NCBI GenBank assembly: GCA_963775295.1
Contig: CAVZIK010000006.1
Span: forward strand, 3,410,001-3,474,000
Reading direction: 5' to 3'
Source: JAMDEO01 sp963775295
GTDB lineage: Bacteria; Actinomycetota; Thermoleophilia; RBG-16-64-13
DNA: 64,000 bases
Shown: one piece after another, positions 8,144-16,941 of the stretch
Position numbering within the stretch: the first letter of the stretch is position 1
Layout: each line of letters opens with the position of its first letter
Translations under genes and position numbers: made by a program
Notes under the pieces: generated by a model
What the model was told of the DNA's origin: nothing
What the model saw: only the letters and a program-made list of their open reading frames with translations
Databases searched by the model: none

Positions 8144-10657
8144 ATGAGATCTTCCAAGCCCCGCTCATTTGCTCTCGCGGCCGCCGTGACACTGCTTCTC
8201 TTGTTCACCATGCCCGGTGTAGCAAATGCCGAACCAGTTCCGGGCGGCAGCTTGGATCCGACAGGAATCATCAAGTGGAGCGAGCCCATGGTCATCCCTC
8301 CGGAGATGCCGGCGACCTCACCCAACTACTACGAGATCTCCATGCGGCAGTTCCAGGAACAGATACTGCCGCCTCCGTTCAACATGACTACCGTGTGGGG
8401 CTACGGATCGGTCACCAGCCTAGGCACCTTCAATTCGCCTGCTTTCACTATTGAGGCGAAGGCCAACGTCCCGACCAGGGTGAAGTGGATCAACCAATTG
8501 GTGGACGCCAACGGCAACTACCTGCCTTCTCTGTTTTCGGTGGACCAGACACTGCACTGGGCGAACCCGGTCGGAGGCCCGGGTGGCACGAACATGCACG
8601 GCACGAGTCAGTTGCCGTATGTGGGCCCAGTTCCCATGGTGACCCACGTTCACGGGGCGCACGTAACGTCGGAAAGTGATGGGAACCCCGAAGCCTGGTA
8701 CCTGCCCGCCGCCAAGAACATCCCGGCCGGATACGCCACGCGGGGTTCGGCGTGGGACCAGATTGCCGGCGTGCCCGATGAACAAGGCGCCGCGACCTTC
8801 CAATACTCGAACGATCAAGCGGCCGCCACCCTCTGGTACCACGACCACGCGCTCGGGATGACTCGCACAAACGTATACGCGGGTCCTGCCGGCTTCTACC
8901 TCGTGCGAGGGGGCCCCTACGACCTTCCCGAGGGTATCCTTCCCGGTCCCGCGCCCAAGGTGGGTGATGCCGCCGACACGAAGTACTACGAGATTCCCAT
9001 CGCGATTCAAGATCGCTCGTTTAACTCGGACGGCTCTCCGTTCTACCCCAGCAACCGAGCCTTCTTCGAAGGGAAGCTGCCGGGGCAACTTCAGATTCCC
9101 TTCGCACCGAGCGCCGCGCCCGGCGGTCAGTCGGACGTCGCACCCATCTGGAACCCGGAGTTCTTCGGCAATACCATGATGGTGAACGGCAAAACCTGGC
9201 CGTACCTCAACGTCGAGCCCCGCCGCTACCGTTTCCGCCTGCTCAACGGCTGCGACGCCCGCACGCTCTTCCTCAAAGCGAGCGTTCCGCTCACCCTCTG
9301 GCAGATCGGGGCCGAGCAGGGCTTCCTTGCAGAACCGGTGCCTCTCACTACCGTGCTCATCGCTCCGGCTGAGAGAGCCGACATCATCGTTGACTTCTCC
9401 AACTTCAAGCCGGGCGACGTGATTACGCTGAAGAACCTGGGCCCAGACGAACCCTATCAGGGAGGCCAGCCCAACACCGATTTCACTCCGTCTGACCCGG
9501 CTACCACCGGCCAAGTGCTTCAATTCCGAGTCGTGCCGCTAGCCAGCGCGGACACGAGTACTCCTCCGGCGCAACTCAATCTTCCTCTGCAACCACGACT
9601 GGGTGCCGCGGACACCACTCGCCAGGTCAGCCTGAACGAGTTGGAGTCGAAGACGGTAAACGTCAAAGAGGACGAGCAGGGCAACATAGTCCTGAGCACC
9701 GACGGGGATCCCTTTGGTCCCACGATGGCACTTCTTGGCACGCTTAACGCGGACGGCACCGGCAACCCCCTCATGTGGGGCGACCCCACCACCGAAAAGC
9801 CGGAACTCGGGTCCACCGAGATTTGGGAGATACACAACTTTACGGCCGATGCGCATCCCATCCACCTTCACCTGGTAGCGTTTCAGGTCGTCAACCGGGA
9901 GGATGAACACGGAAATATCACCGGACCCGAGCCATGGGAGACCGGCTTCAAGGACACGGTCATAGCGCTTCCTGGGCAGATAACGCGCATCAAGGCCAAG
10001 TTCGATATTGCAGGCCACTACGTATGGCACTGTCACATCATCGAGCACGAGGACAACGAGATGATGCGCCCGTTTGAGGTAGTACAGCCTTCGACCCCAG
10101 TTCTCTTCGACGACGTGGCCGGCAACAGCCCGTTCGCGACAGCCATCAACTATTTAGCCGCCAACGGCGTGATCGGCGGCTACGGTAACGGCAACTTCGG
10201 GCCGAACGATCCACTGCTGCGAGCGCAACTTGCCAAGATAGCTATCCTCGCATTAGGCAACCACACCACAGAGACAAACAATCTTGGGCACCCGACCTTC
10301 GCCGACGTCAGCTACTCGGGGCAAGCGTACCCCTTCGACTTCGTGGAAGAAGCGGCTCAGCAGGGCTTTGTCGCCGGCTACGCAAATGGTCTATTCGGCC
10401 CCTTCAACAGCCTCACGCGAATCCAACTCGTGCGGGTCGTCGTGCGGGCGGCCGGGACAAAACTCTCCGAGCCACCCGTCGGATACCAGACCGGCTTTGT
10501 CGATGTGGCGCCCGCCGATTTGGCCTTCGTGGCGAAGGCCAAATTCAATGGGCTGATCGACGGAGTGACCGCGACTCAATTTGATCCGTACTCAGGAGCT
10601 ACGAGGGGTCAGGTCGCCCAGATCATCTACAACGCGGTAAGCAAGCCAGTTCAATGA
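8144..10657 (+). CDS. Secreted multicopper oxidase (CotA/bilirubin oxidase-like) with C-terminal SLH domains
   Basis: 837 aa. Signal peptide at residues 1-28, then three cupredoxin domains with all four copper motifs: HVH (168-170), WYHDH (233-235), HPIHLH (571-576) and WHCHIIEHEDNEM (629-640; the Met is the axial type-1 ligand). Three SLH repeats follow from about residue 653 to the end. Known CotA-type enzymes oxidise phenols, bilirubin or metal ions with oxygen; SLH repeats would fix this one to the cell surface. AAGGAG precedes the ATG by 8 nt, which, with the signal peptide, fixes the start here and not at 7895 where the frame opens. A strong terminator follows. Confidence 0.93.
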   Translation: MRSSKPRSFALAAAVTLLLLFTMPGVANAEPVPGGSLDPTGIIKWSEPMVIPPEMPATSPNYYEISMRQFQEQILPPPFNMTTVWGYGSVTSLGTFNSPAFTIEAKANVPTRVKWINQLVDANGNYLPSLFSVDQTLHWANPVGGPGGTNMHGTSQLPYVGPVPMVTHVHGAHVTSESDGNPEAWYLPAAKNIPAGYATRGSAWDQIAGVPDEQGAATFQYSNDQAAATLWYHDHALGMTRTNVYAGPAGFYLVRGGPYDLPEGILPGPAPKVGDAADTKYYEIPIAIQDRSFNSDGSPFYPSNRAFFEGKLPGQLQIPFAPSAAPGGQSDVAPIWNPEFFGNTMMVNGKTWPYLNVEPRRYRFRLLNGCDARTLFLKASVPLTLWQIGAEQGFLAEPVPLTTVLIAPAERADIIVDFSNFKPGDVITLKNLGPDEPYQGGQPNTDFTPSDPATTGQVLQFRVVPLASADTSTPPAQLNLPLQPRLGAADTTRQVSLNELESKTVNVKEDEQGNIVLSTDGDPFGPTMALLGTLNADGTGNPLMWGDPTTEKPELGSTEIWEIHNFTADAHPIHLHLVAFQVVNREDEHGNITGPEPWETGFKDTVIALPGQITRIKAKFDIAGHYVWHCHIIEHEDNEMMRPFEVVQPSTPVLFDDVAGNSPFATAINYLAANGVIGGYGNGNFGPNDPLLRAQLAKIAILALGNHTTETNNLGHPTFADVSYSGQAYPFDFVEEAAQQGFVAGYANGLFGPFNSLTRIQLVRVVVRAAGTKLSEPPVGYQTGFVDVAPADLAFVAKAKFNGLIDGVTATQFDPYSGATRGQVAQIIYNAVSKPVQ

Positions 10658-10719
10658 GCCAGCACCGATAGAAGAATAGAGCCGCAACGACCTGAGGACG
10701 GGCGATCAAATAGCAGCGA

Positions 10720-10745
10720 GTGAGGGGGGCTCCCGCCCCCCTCAC
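10720..10745 (+). terminator. Rho-independent-type terminator after the multicopper oxidase gene
   Basis: Near-perfect inverted repeat GTGAGGGGGG / CCCCCCTCAC with a 6-nt loop, followed by a weakly T-rich tail (TGTCTTGT). It lies 60 nt past the stop codon. Confidence 0.75.
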
Positions 10746-10770
10746 TGTCTTGTATCCCTCAGCGTTGCCC

Positions 10771-10802
10771 TAAGGAATACATTTATTCCCGTTCGCGTCG
10801 CC
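10771..10802. repeat. Partial palindromic unit next to the insertion sequence
   Basis: TAAGGAATACATTTATTCCC resembles the left arm of the 55-bp units at 5.2 and 7.6 kb and stops exactly where the insertion-sequence end TGAGGGGT begins at 10803. The insertion may have landed in or beside an older unit. Confidence 0.5.
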
Positions 10803-11974
10803 TGAGGGGTCCATAAACCCTGGACGTCCCAACTTGTGTGGCGGCATCCGTTAGGATCAGGGTTCCCAACCTACCTCACCCTGGAGTTCCGATGCTGCTG
10901 TCGCTTCTATACTTCGCCGTCCGGCGCCTGCTGCGTTTGTGCTAACTGCGGGTGACGATCGTGACGATGTTGCTCGCGATGTTGAGCTGTTGGTCATTCG
11001 CGATCAGTTGCGCGTACTCTCAGGAGGTCGTCGCCTACCGCCGCGGCGGCGCGATCGGATCTTACTGGCGGCAGCAAGCCGACTGCTGCCGCGCGAACTG
11101 TGGCGATGTTGCGCGGTCTCACCTGACACGGTGCCGCGCTGGCATCGAAATCTCGTAAAGCGCAAGTGGACCTACCGGCGCAGGCAACCGGGTCGACCGA
11201 GCACCTCGGAGGAAGTGGCGGCGCTCGTTTTGCGGCTGGCGAGGGAGAATCCGTGCTGGGGTTACCTGCGCATCCAAGGTGAGCTATAAAAGCTCGGCGT
11301 CTCCATCTCTGCAACCGCCATCTCCTCGTTGCTCCGTCGTCATGGTCTCCCGCCTGCTCCGCGGCGAGATGGTCGTTCGTGGAAGGAGTTCTTGACCGAG
11401 CAGGGGGCGGGCATCATAGCGCGCGACTTCTTCTGTGTAGAGACCGTGTGGCTGAAGACACTCCATGTTCTTTTCTTCATCGAACTCTCCACCCGCAGAG
11501 TGCACCCGGCCGGCGCCACCGCCCATCCCGGTTCTGCCTGGGTTACCCAGCAGGCCCGCAACCTGGCTATCGAAGGCCGTTTGGCCGGAACCAAGTTCCT
11601 GATCCGTGACCGCGACGCCAAGTACTCAGGACCGTTGGGTGAGGTGTTTCGCTCGAAGAGCCTGTGCGTCATTCGCACGCCGATACGCTCGCCCAAAGCA
11701 AACGCCTTCGCCGAGCGTTTCGCAAGGACGGTGCGCCAGGAAGGTTTGGACCACATCCTTGTCTCCGGCGAATGGCATCTCAGGCGAATCCTTGGGAAGT
11801 ACGTCAGCTACTACAACCAGGAGCGTCCGCACCGTGGGCTATCTCTCGAAACCCCGGAGCCCCAACTGGCTTCAAACCGCCCTGGCAGCGAGGTCGTTCG
11901 TGTGAACCGACTCGGTGGGCTAATTCACGAATATCACCGGATAGCAGCGTGAATCGAAATAAACGTACCCCTCA
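10803..11974 (+). mobile_element. DDE (rve-core) insertion sequence, copy 1, defective
   Basis: About 1.17 kb bounded by perfect 8-bp inverted ends TGAGGGGT and ACCCCTCA. It carries one transposase gene that ends 22 bp before the right end. Internal similarity to the minus-strand copy at 13.6-14.8 kb extends from the left end (GGCGGCATCCGTTAGGATCA) to the right end. No target-site duplication is evident. The transposase resembles the IS3/IS481 integrase-core group; I cannot name the exact family. Confidence 0.8.
10892..11952 (+). pseudogene. DDE transposase, broken by frameshift and nonsense codon
   Basis: Reads in two frames. Compared with copy 2, a 2-nt insertion after codon 16 shifts the frame near 10940, and a TAA at 11287 replaces a lysine codon in GELKKLGV. 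Downstream of the stop the catalytic core is complete: ARDFF, RDRDAKYSG and SPKANAFAERF supply the D, D and E residues. It cannot be made as one protein without recoding, so transposition of this copy would need help in trans. Confidence 0.8.
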
Positions 11975-12124
11975 GGGATCGCGACCGGGGCGGCGTGATG
12001 GCCCACACGCTTGTGTGATCGTGTGCGTAAGCACGATGGAATCGACCCCTTCGTCGAGATGGGCCTCATGATTCCTTGACCCCAGGCGAACCTCCAAGTC
12101 CGACACTGTGAGCCACACCCATCC

Positions 12125-13006
12125 CTAAGGCGAACGCTCCAAGACGTTTGACACGAGACAACCGTTGAAAGTCGCCTCGATGCCGCGGACGTCACCTTCC
12201 TCGTCAAGCAGAGCCATGACTTCCACGAAGCCGAGGCGCGCGAGGTCGTCAGCGAGCGCGTCGGCCTGCTCACCGCCCAGTTCAAGCAGGAGCGCGCCGC
12301 CGGGCCGCAGGAAAGAAGGGCTGCCGGCAAGGACCCGCCGCAGGATCTCGGTGCCGTCGTGGCCGCCATCGTAGGACAAGGGCGGCTCGAACGTGAAGGT
12401 GTCGCGCTGCAGCAGAGACAACTCGGGCGTCGGCACGTAGGGTGCGACCGCGACAATGACATCGGCGCGTCCTTCGAGCGAGGGCGGTAGCGGGGCGAAC
12501 AGATCGCCGCAATATGCCTCCACGCCATTCGCTCTCGCACAGGCAACAGCATGTTCGCCCAGATCGGACGCCACGACGCGGGCTTCGGGGCGGCTCACGG
12601 TCAAGGTCTTGGCTATCGCACCGGCCCCGGTGCACAGGTCGATCGCCGTACCGTTCGCTGGCAGACGCGCGGCGGCGCGATGGGCGAGCCTCTGGCTCTG
12701 CCAACGTGGAACATAGACACCGGGATCGATGCCTAGCTCCAGGCCACAGAACAACATGCGACCGGTGATCCAAGCAAGCGGCTCACCCGTGAGGCGACGA
12801 GCGACGAGAGCGCCGAGGACTTCGACGTCGCCAGCCGCGCAAGCCAGAAGCTCACCCGCCTCCTCTCGCGCCGCGACAAACCCGGCGCCTGAGAGCAGCG
12901 CGGTGAGGGCAGGAAGATCGCTAGGCCTCGGCATGCCTGCGAATGCTCGGTCAACCATCTCTAGATGCGGTCTCAAGAAGGACATCAAGCACAGAGGCCT
13001 GCTCAC
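12125..13006 (-). CDS. PrmC/HemK-related protein methyltransferase
   Basis: 293-aa class I SAM-dependent methyltransferase related to the glutamine-N5 methyltransferases that modify release factors. The N-terminal helical domain (EEAGELL) is followed by SAM-binding DLCTGAGAIA near residue 145 and GGALLLELGGEQ near 255. The usual NPPY substrate motif is replaced by VAPYVP, so the target is probably not a release-factor GGQ loop. The frame opens at a GTG; an internal ATG seven codons on is an alternative start. It is monocistronic between two insertion-sequence copies. Confidence 0.82.
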   Translation of the reverse strand: MSRPLCLMSFLRPHLEMVDRAFAGMPRPSDLPALTALLSGAGFVAAREEAGELLACAAGDVEVLGALVARRLTGEPLAWITGRMLFCGLELGIDPGVYVPRWQSQRLAHRAAARLPANGTAIDLCTGAGAIAKTLTVSRPEARVVASDLGEHAVACARANGVEAYCGDLFAPLPPSLEGRADVIVAVAPYVPTPELSLLQRDTFTFEPPLSYDGGHDGTEILRRVLAGSPSFLRPGGALLLELGGEQADALADDLARLGFVEVMALLDEEGDVRGIEATFNGCLVSNVLERSP

Positions 13007-13048
13007 TAGCCGCGGTGCAGGTTTGTCACCTCTTCATGCTCTTGATTC

Positions 13049-13453
13049 CTACATCGAGGCGAGGTTCAGGATATTTCCCTCGCTATCTTTGAACCAGGCG
13101 GACTTTGTGCCGCCGATCTCGGCCACGCCATCCACAGTCTTGAGTCCCATTTCTGGCATGTCATACTCTTCGAATACGACTCCATTCAAACGAAGCTCCT
13201 CCATGAGGGCCTCGAACCGCTCTGGCGCGACTCCGAATCCGAGCGCGGTGTTTTCCGGGGCCTTAAGCCCGGGACGCTCGTAGACCATCACCATGGTGCC
13301 GCCAGCTCCCTCGGACATCCCTCCGCCCCCGGGTCCGGGGAACTCCATCCCTGGTTTCAGTCCGAGAACCTCGGAATAGAATTTCTTAGCCCGATCGTAA
13401 CTCTCCGCGCGAACTACCCCTGCGATCATGGTTTCCGCAAGACCCGCCATCAT
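13049..13453 (-). CDS. VOC-family protein
   Basis: 134 aa, glyoxalase/dioxygenase fold: residues 10-30 form the first module (AESYDRAKKFYSEVLGLKPG) and the C-terminus SAWFKDSEGNILNLASM the last strand. An extended Gly-rich loop (GPGGGGMSEGAGG) replaces the tight turn of many relatives. AGGTGG precedes the ATG. Function is not predictable beyond the fold; related proteins bind small aromatic or aldehyde ligands. It is followed on its 5' side by an insertion-sequence cluster. Confidence 0.82.
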   Translation of the reverse strand: MMAGLAETMIAGVVRAESYDRAKKFYSEVLGLKPGMEFPGPGGGGMSEGAGGTMVMVYERPGLKAPENTALGFGVAPERFEALMEELRLNGVVFEEYDMPEMGLKTVDGVAEIGGTKSAWFKDSEGNILNLASM

Positions 13454-13554
13454 TCCACCTCGTTCCGCTGTGACTCAACCGATGCACCCAGGCTTGGGTT
13501 TGGGTGGACGTTGCCCCGCGCAGCATCTACCTAAACCCGTGGGAGTACAGGCGC

Positions 13555-13609
13555 TGAGGGGTCACTAGTTACCAGCGGCTGGCAGCGCGAATCGGAGTAA
13601 ATGCACCCT
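13555..13609. repeat. Diverged palindromic unit abutting insertion-sequence copy 2
   Basis: Starts TGAGGGGT and carries the right-arm sequence GAATCGGAGTAAATGCACCC. It ends in the first bases of copy 2 at 13609, so the two share a junction. Its left arm has diverged from the 5.2- and 7.6-kb units. Confidence 0.55.
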
Positions 13610-13629
13610 GACGGGTACGTTTATTCGCA

Positions 13630-14705
13630 TCATGCGGCAATTCGGTGGTACTCGTTGATCAACCCGCCGAGCCTGGCCATAGGACGATCTCACCGTCGGC
13701 GCAGGTCAAAGCGAGCTTGGGTTCTGGGGTTTCAAGAGACAACCCGTGATGCGGACGCTCCTGGTTATAGTGGGTGACGTACTCTCTCAGGATTCGTTTG
13801 AGGTGCCGTTCGCCAAAGATGAGGATATGATCCAAGCATTCCCGCCGAACGGTCCCCACAAAGCGCTCGGCAAACGCATTTGTCTTGGGAGAGCGTATGG
13901 GGGTGCGTATCACGCGTACGCCTTCCGACCGAAATACCTCGTCAAAGGGCCCCGAGTATTTGGCGTCGCGGTCACGGATCAGGAACCGAGTCCTCGCCAA
14001 GTAATCCTCCATCGCCAAGTTGCGGGCTTGCTGGGTGACCCAGGCGGAACCCGGATGGGCAGTGACCCCGGCCAGAGACACAGGACTCTTAAGCCGAGAA
14101 GCCTACCTGTTTGAGGAAGGGGGGTCCGTTTTCAATCGTCACTAGGGGGTCATGTTTCCACCGGCAGCGACACAGGCCACGATGCCGGCCGCCTGCTACG
14201 CCAAGAACTCTTTCCACAAGGGACCTTCTCGGCGCGGGGCTGGCGGGAGTCCATGGCGGCGAAGCACTGAGCAGACTCCAGTTGCCGAGACAGAGACGCC
14301 GAGCTTCTTCAGCTCGCCCTGGATTCGGCGGTAGCCCCAACGCGGATTCTCTTTTGCGAGCCGGAGGATAAGCGTCGTCGCCTCCTGTGCAACACTCGGT
14401 CGGCCGAGCCGCCGCTTGTGCGCGTAGGTCCACTTGCCCCTGACGAGCTCGCGGTGCCAACGAAGGACAGTCCGCGGAGTGACAGGAAAGCATTGCCAAA
14501 GGCCGCGGGGAAGCAGCCGGCTCGCCGCTGCGAGCAAGATCCGATCACATCGCCCAAGCGGCACACGACGACCTCTTGAGAGGCCTCGCAATTGATGGCG
14601 CAGGACCAAGATCTCGACGTCGCGAGCAACATCATCTGGGTCGCGTCTCGCAGTCAGCAGACGCAAGAGGCGGCGGACCGCAAAGTAGACAAGCGACAGC
14701 AGCAT
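13630..14705 (-). pseudogene. DDE transposase with internal deletion and frameshift
   Basis: The N-terminal half (ATG at 14705 to a stop at 14196) is open and contains the helix-turn-helix region. The segment that should carry the first catalytic Asp (the DFF region of copy 1) is lost and replaced by about 110 bp of unrelated DNA. The C-terminal half resumes near 14081 with RDRDAKYSG and AFAERF and shifts frame again near 13690, ahead of the original end NEYHRIAA. Defects differ from those of copy 1, so the copies decayed independently. Confidence 0.8.
14117..14152. mobile_element. IS21-like terminal sequence remnant inside copy 2
   Basis: GGGGGTCCGTTTTCAATCGT is followed by CACTAGGGGGTCA. 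Read on the minus strand this is the TGACCCCC...GAAAAC-GACCCCC pattern typical of IS21-family ends. No istA or istB gene is present, so only an end survives. Confidence 0.5.
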
Positions 14706-14792
14706 CGACGCTCCCGAGAGGTAGGTTGCGAACCCTGATCCTAACGGATGCCGCCCCTCAAGCAAACGGATCGAGAGTTTACGGACCCCACA

Positions 14793-15285
14793 CGATCGCT
14801 TCTCCCAGGGCTTCCACCGCTCCTCTCAAACTGGCTGCCGACGAGATTCCACTAGATCGGCGGCAAAGGCCAGGAAGCTATTGCCCCAGCCATATCCGGC
14901 GATAATGTTCCCCGCCATCTGTGCAACGCTGTAGAAAATGGATCCGAACTTTCAGCAGAGAAACCCCTCCGCATGTTTCGGAGACTTTTCACAGCGGACA
15001 TCTGAGCGCCGGAATTTGTCTGGCAGACGGGGCGTTGTTCCGGAGTCGCCAAACCCGCAGCTTTTACCGAGCACGGAATCGCAAAATACGTCGGCCACGC
15101 CTGGCCATCCGTGGCCGCCCCTTGTGCGAATTGCATAACCCATTAGTCATCGGCAGTTTAGTTGCGTGACCTGAGTCTGTAGGACGAAACCAAACAGAGT
15201 CCCAGGCTCGCTCGCACAATGCGGCGGACACATGCCCGCCCTCCGGTCTCTTAAGGCCTAGTCTGCCGGGGTCGATAAAAACAAT
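14793..15285. other. Intergenic region with no recognised gene
   Basis: 493 bp between the insertion sequence and the HEAT-repeat gene. No open frame has a convincing ribosome-binding site or domain. It presumably contains the promoter for the HEAT/HD-GYP pair, but no clear -35/-10 pair stands out. Confidence 0.4.
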
Positions 15286-16941
15286 GTGAAGCACGATGAA
15301 GTCGATACGGATACCACAAGGGCAGGGGCAATCTGTGCTCTCCTGCACCGGGCCTACCGCGATCTGCGGTTCTATCCCGAGGGACACCCCTTGCCCGAGG
15401 AGGCCATCCAGGCACTATCGTCAGCCCTCACGAGCTTCCTGGCGGACCGAGGCTCGCTTACGCTCCAGGTGGAAGAGGCCCGATTGGTCTTTGACGATGA
15501 AGCTATTTACAGTCACAATGAGACCCGAGACAACGTCGCCTTCATCATGTTTCGTGACGGATTGAGGACTGTCTCCTTCTATTCCGGTCTTGGCAAAGAC
15601 GAGGTCCAAGCCTTTGCCGACTGCCTAGCCCATGCCGATGACCTCCAGTCCCGCGAGCAAGACCTGCTGACTGCCTTCTGGGAGCAGGACTTCGCGCACC
15701 TCGACTACATCGCCGCCGATCCCTTTCAAGAGGGAGGTGTGTTGCGCGAGGAAACCATTGACGCCCTGCGGGAGACGGTGCTCAGGCGTCTTAACGAGAC
15801 AGACAAGTTGCTTGCCGACCAGGGAACCCGTGAAGCCCGAGATCTGAGCATCGTGCCAAATCTCGGTACGACACTCCGCGACCTCGCCCTTACCTCGCAG
15901 GAACTCCAGCAAAGCGAGCAGCGTGTCAAGGGGATGGCCGCCGCACGCGATGACTTCGCCGTCATTCTGCTCGAACTATTGGCCAATCGCGACGATGACC
16001 GAGAATTCGACGGTGTCTTTACCGAAGCGATGGCCTCGGTCGTCAGCTCCTATCTAGACGCGGCGGACTTGGACGGATTGTGTGTCTTCTTGGATCGCGT
16101 GCAGTCCGTGGAGTCGCGCCGTGAGTGCGCCGCGGGAACGGCGGGTCACCTTCTCACGGACGCGGTGTCGACTGGCAGGCTGGCCGATCTCATACGGGCG
16201 GGGAATCGAGGCTCCTCGGATCAAACGGCACTGCAGAAACTCGTCGACCTTGTGAGTTCTTGCGACTGCTCGCTTCTTTTGACGCTCCTAGCGGAGTCGG
16301 AGGAGAGGAGTGTACGCAAGAGTCTGCTCACTGTCCTTTCTGGTGGTGATGGTGTGCCCGCACGGGCCTTGCTGCCTTTGCTAGGCGATCCTCGCTGGTT
16401 CGTGGTACGAAACGCGCTCCAACTCGCCCGAGCTTCTCACGACCCGCTGCTTATTTCCTCGACAGAGCACCTCACGAGACATGAAGATCCCCGAGTGAGA
16501 CGTGAAGCCGTGCGGACGTTGGACGCGTTGGCAGGCGTCGCGGCGCTGCCTGCATTGGCCCGGGCACTGGAGGACTCCGATTCGCCGGTCAGGACTGCCG
16601 CCGCCCGAAGTTCACTACGCCGCGGCGGGGCAGCCGAGGAGGCCGCAATCCGTAGGCAGATAGGAAGTCGCGACTTTGCCCACCGGCCCAGCGACGAGAT
16701 GGAGGCCATGCTCGTGGCTTTGGTCAGCCTGGCGGGTGAACGAGCCGTCCCGGCGATCGCCAAGCTGTCGCGGCGCAGGTTTCTGAGCTCTAAACCCCTC
16801 GCGGTCCGACTGGCCGCTATAGGCGCCCTCGCTGCGTTGCCCAGCGCGTCTGCGCGTAAATTGCTCGAGGATGCTTCGCGCTCCGGCGAAGAATCGGTGA
16901 GGCTCGCAGCCAAGCGGGCTCTCCTTAGACAAACCTCGTGA
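15286..16941 (+). CDS. HEAT-repeat protein with N-terminal helical module
   Basis: 551 aa. Residues about 15-120 form a module (FYPEGHPLPEE...LVFDDEAIY...FRDGLRTVSFYSGLGKDEVQAF) that recurs in the next gene product. Residues about 330-550 contain HEAT/PBS-lyase-type repeats (DPRWFVVRNALQLA, DPRVRREAVRTL, SPVRTAAARSSL). Such proteins are scaffolds without catalytic activity. The start is a GTG at 15286. The stop overlaps the start of the HD-GYP gene as GTGA, so the two are translated together and probably act together in a signalling pathway. Confidence 0.82.
   Translation: MKHDEVDTDTTRAGAICALLHRAYRDLRFYPEGHPLPEEAIQALSSALTSFLADRGSLTLQVEEARLVFDDEAIYSHNETRDNVAFIMFRDGLRTVSFYSGLGKDEVQAFADCLAHADDLQSREQDLLTAFWEQDFAHLDYIAADPFQEGGVLREETIDALRETVLRRLNETDKLLADQGTREARDLSIVPNLGTTLRDLALTSQELQQSEQRVKGMAAARDDFAVILLELLANRDDDREFDGVFTEAMASVVSSYLDAADLDGLCVFLDRVQSVESRRECAAGTAGHLLTDAVSTGRLADLIRAGNRGSSDQTALQKLVDLVSSCDCSLLLTLLAESEERSVRKSLLTVLSGGDGVPARALLPLLGDPRWFVVRNALQLARASHDPLLISSTEHLTRHEDPRVRREAVRTLDALAGVAALPALARALEDSDSPVRTAAARSSLRRGGAAEEAAIRRQIGSRDFAHRPSDEMEAMLVALVSLAGERAVPAIAKLSRRRFLSSKPLAVRLAAIGALAALPSASARKLLEDASRSGEESVRLAAKRALLRQTS

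Larger units (their letters stand above)
13609..14792 (-). mobile_element. DDE (rve-core) insertion sequence, copy 2, defective
   Basis: Same element as copy 1 in the opposite orientation. Ends are TGACGGGT (13609) and ACCCCACA (14792), each one mismatch from the perfect ends of copy 1. The transposase reading frame is interrupted in the middle by foreign sequence that includes an IS21-like end. Confidence 0.78.

Noticed and set aside
7701..8192. Intact Shedu defence gene
   Set aside because: Similarity covers only the catalytic core, both ends are missing and the 5' end runs into another gene.
8420..9523. 367-codon minus-strand open frame opposite the copper oxidase gene
   Set aside because: Composition is that of a high-GC antisense shadow; no domain, and the plus-strand gene is certain.
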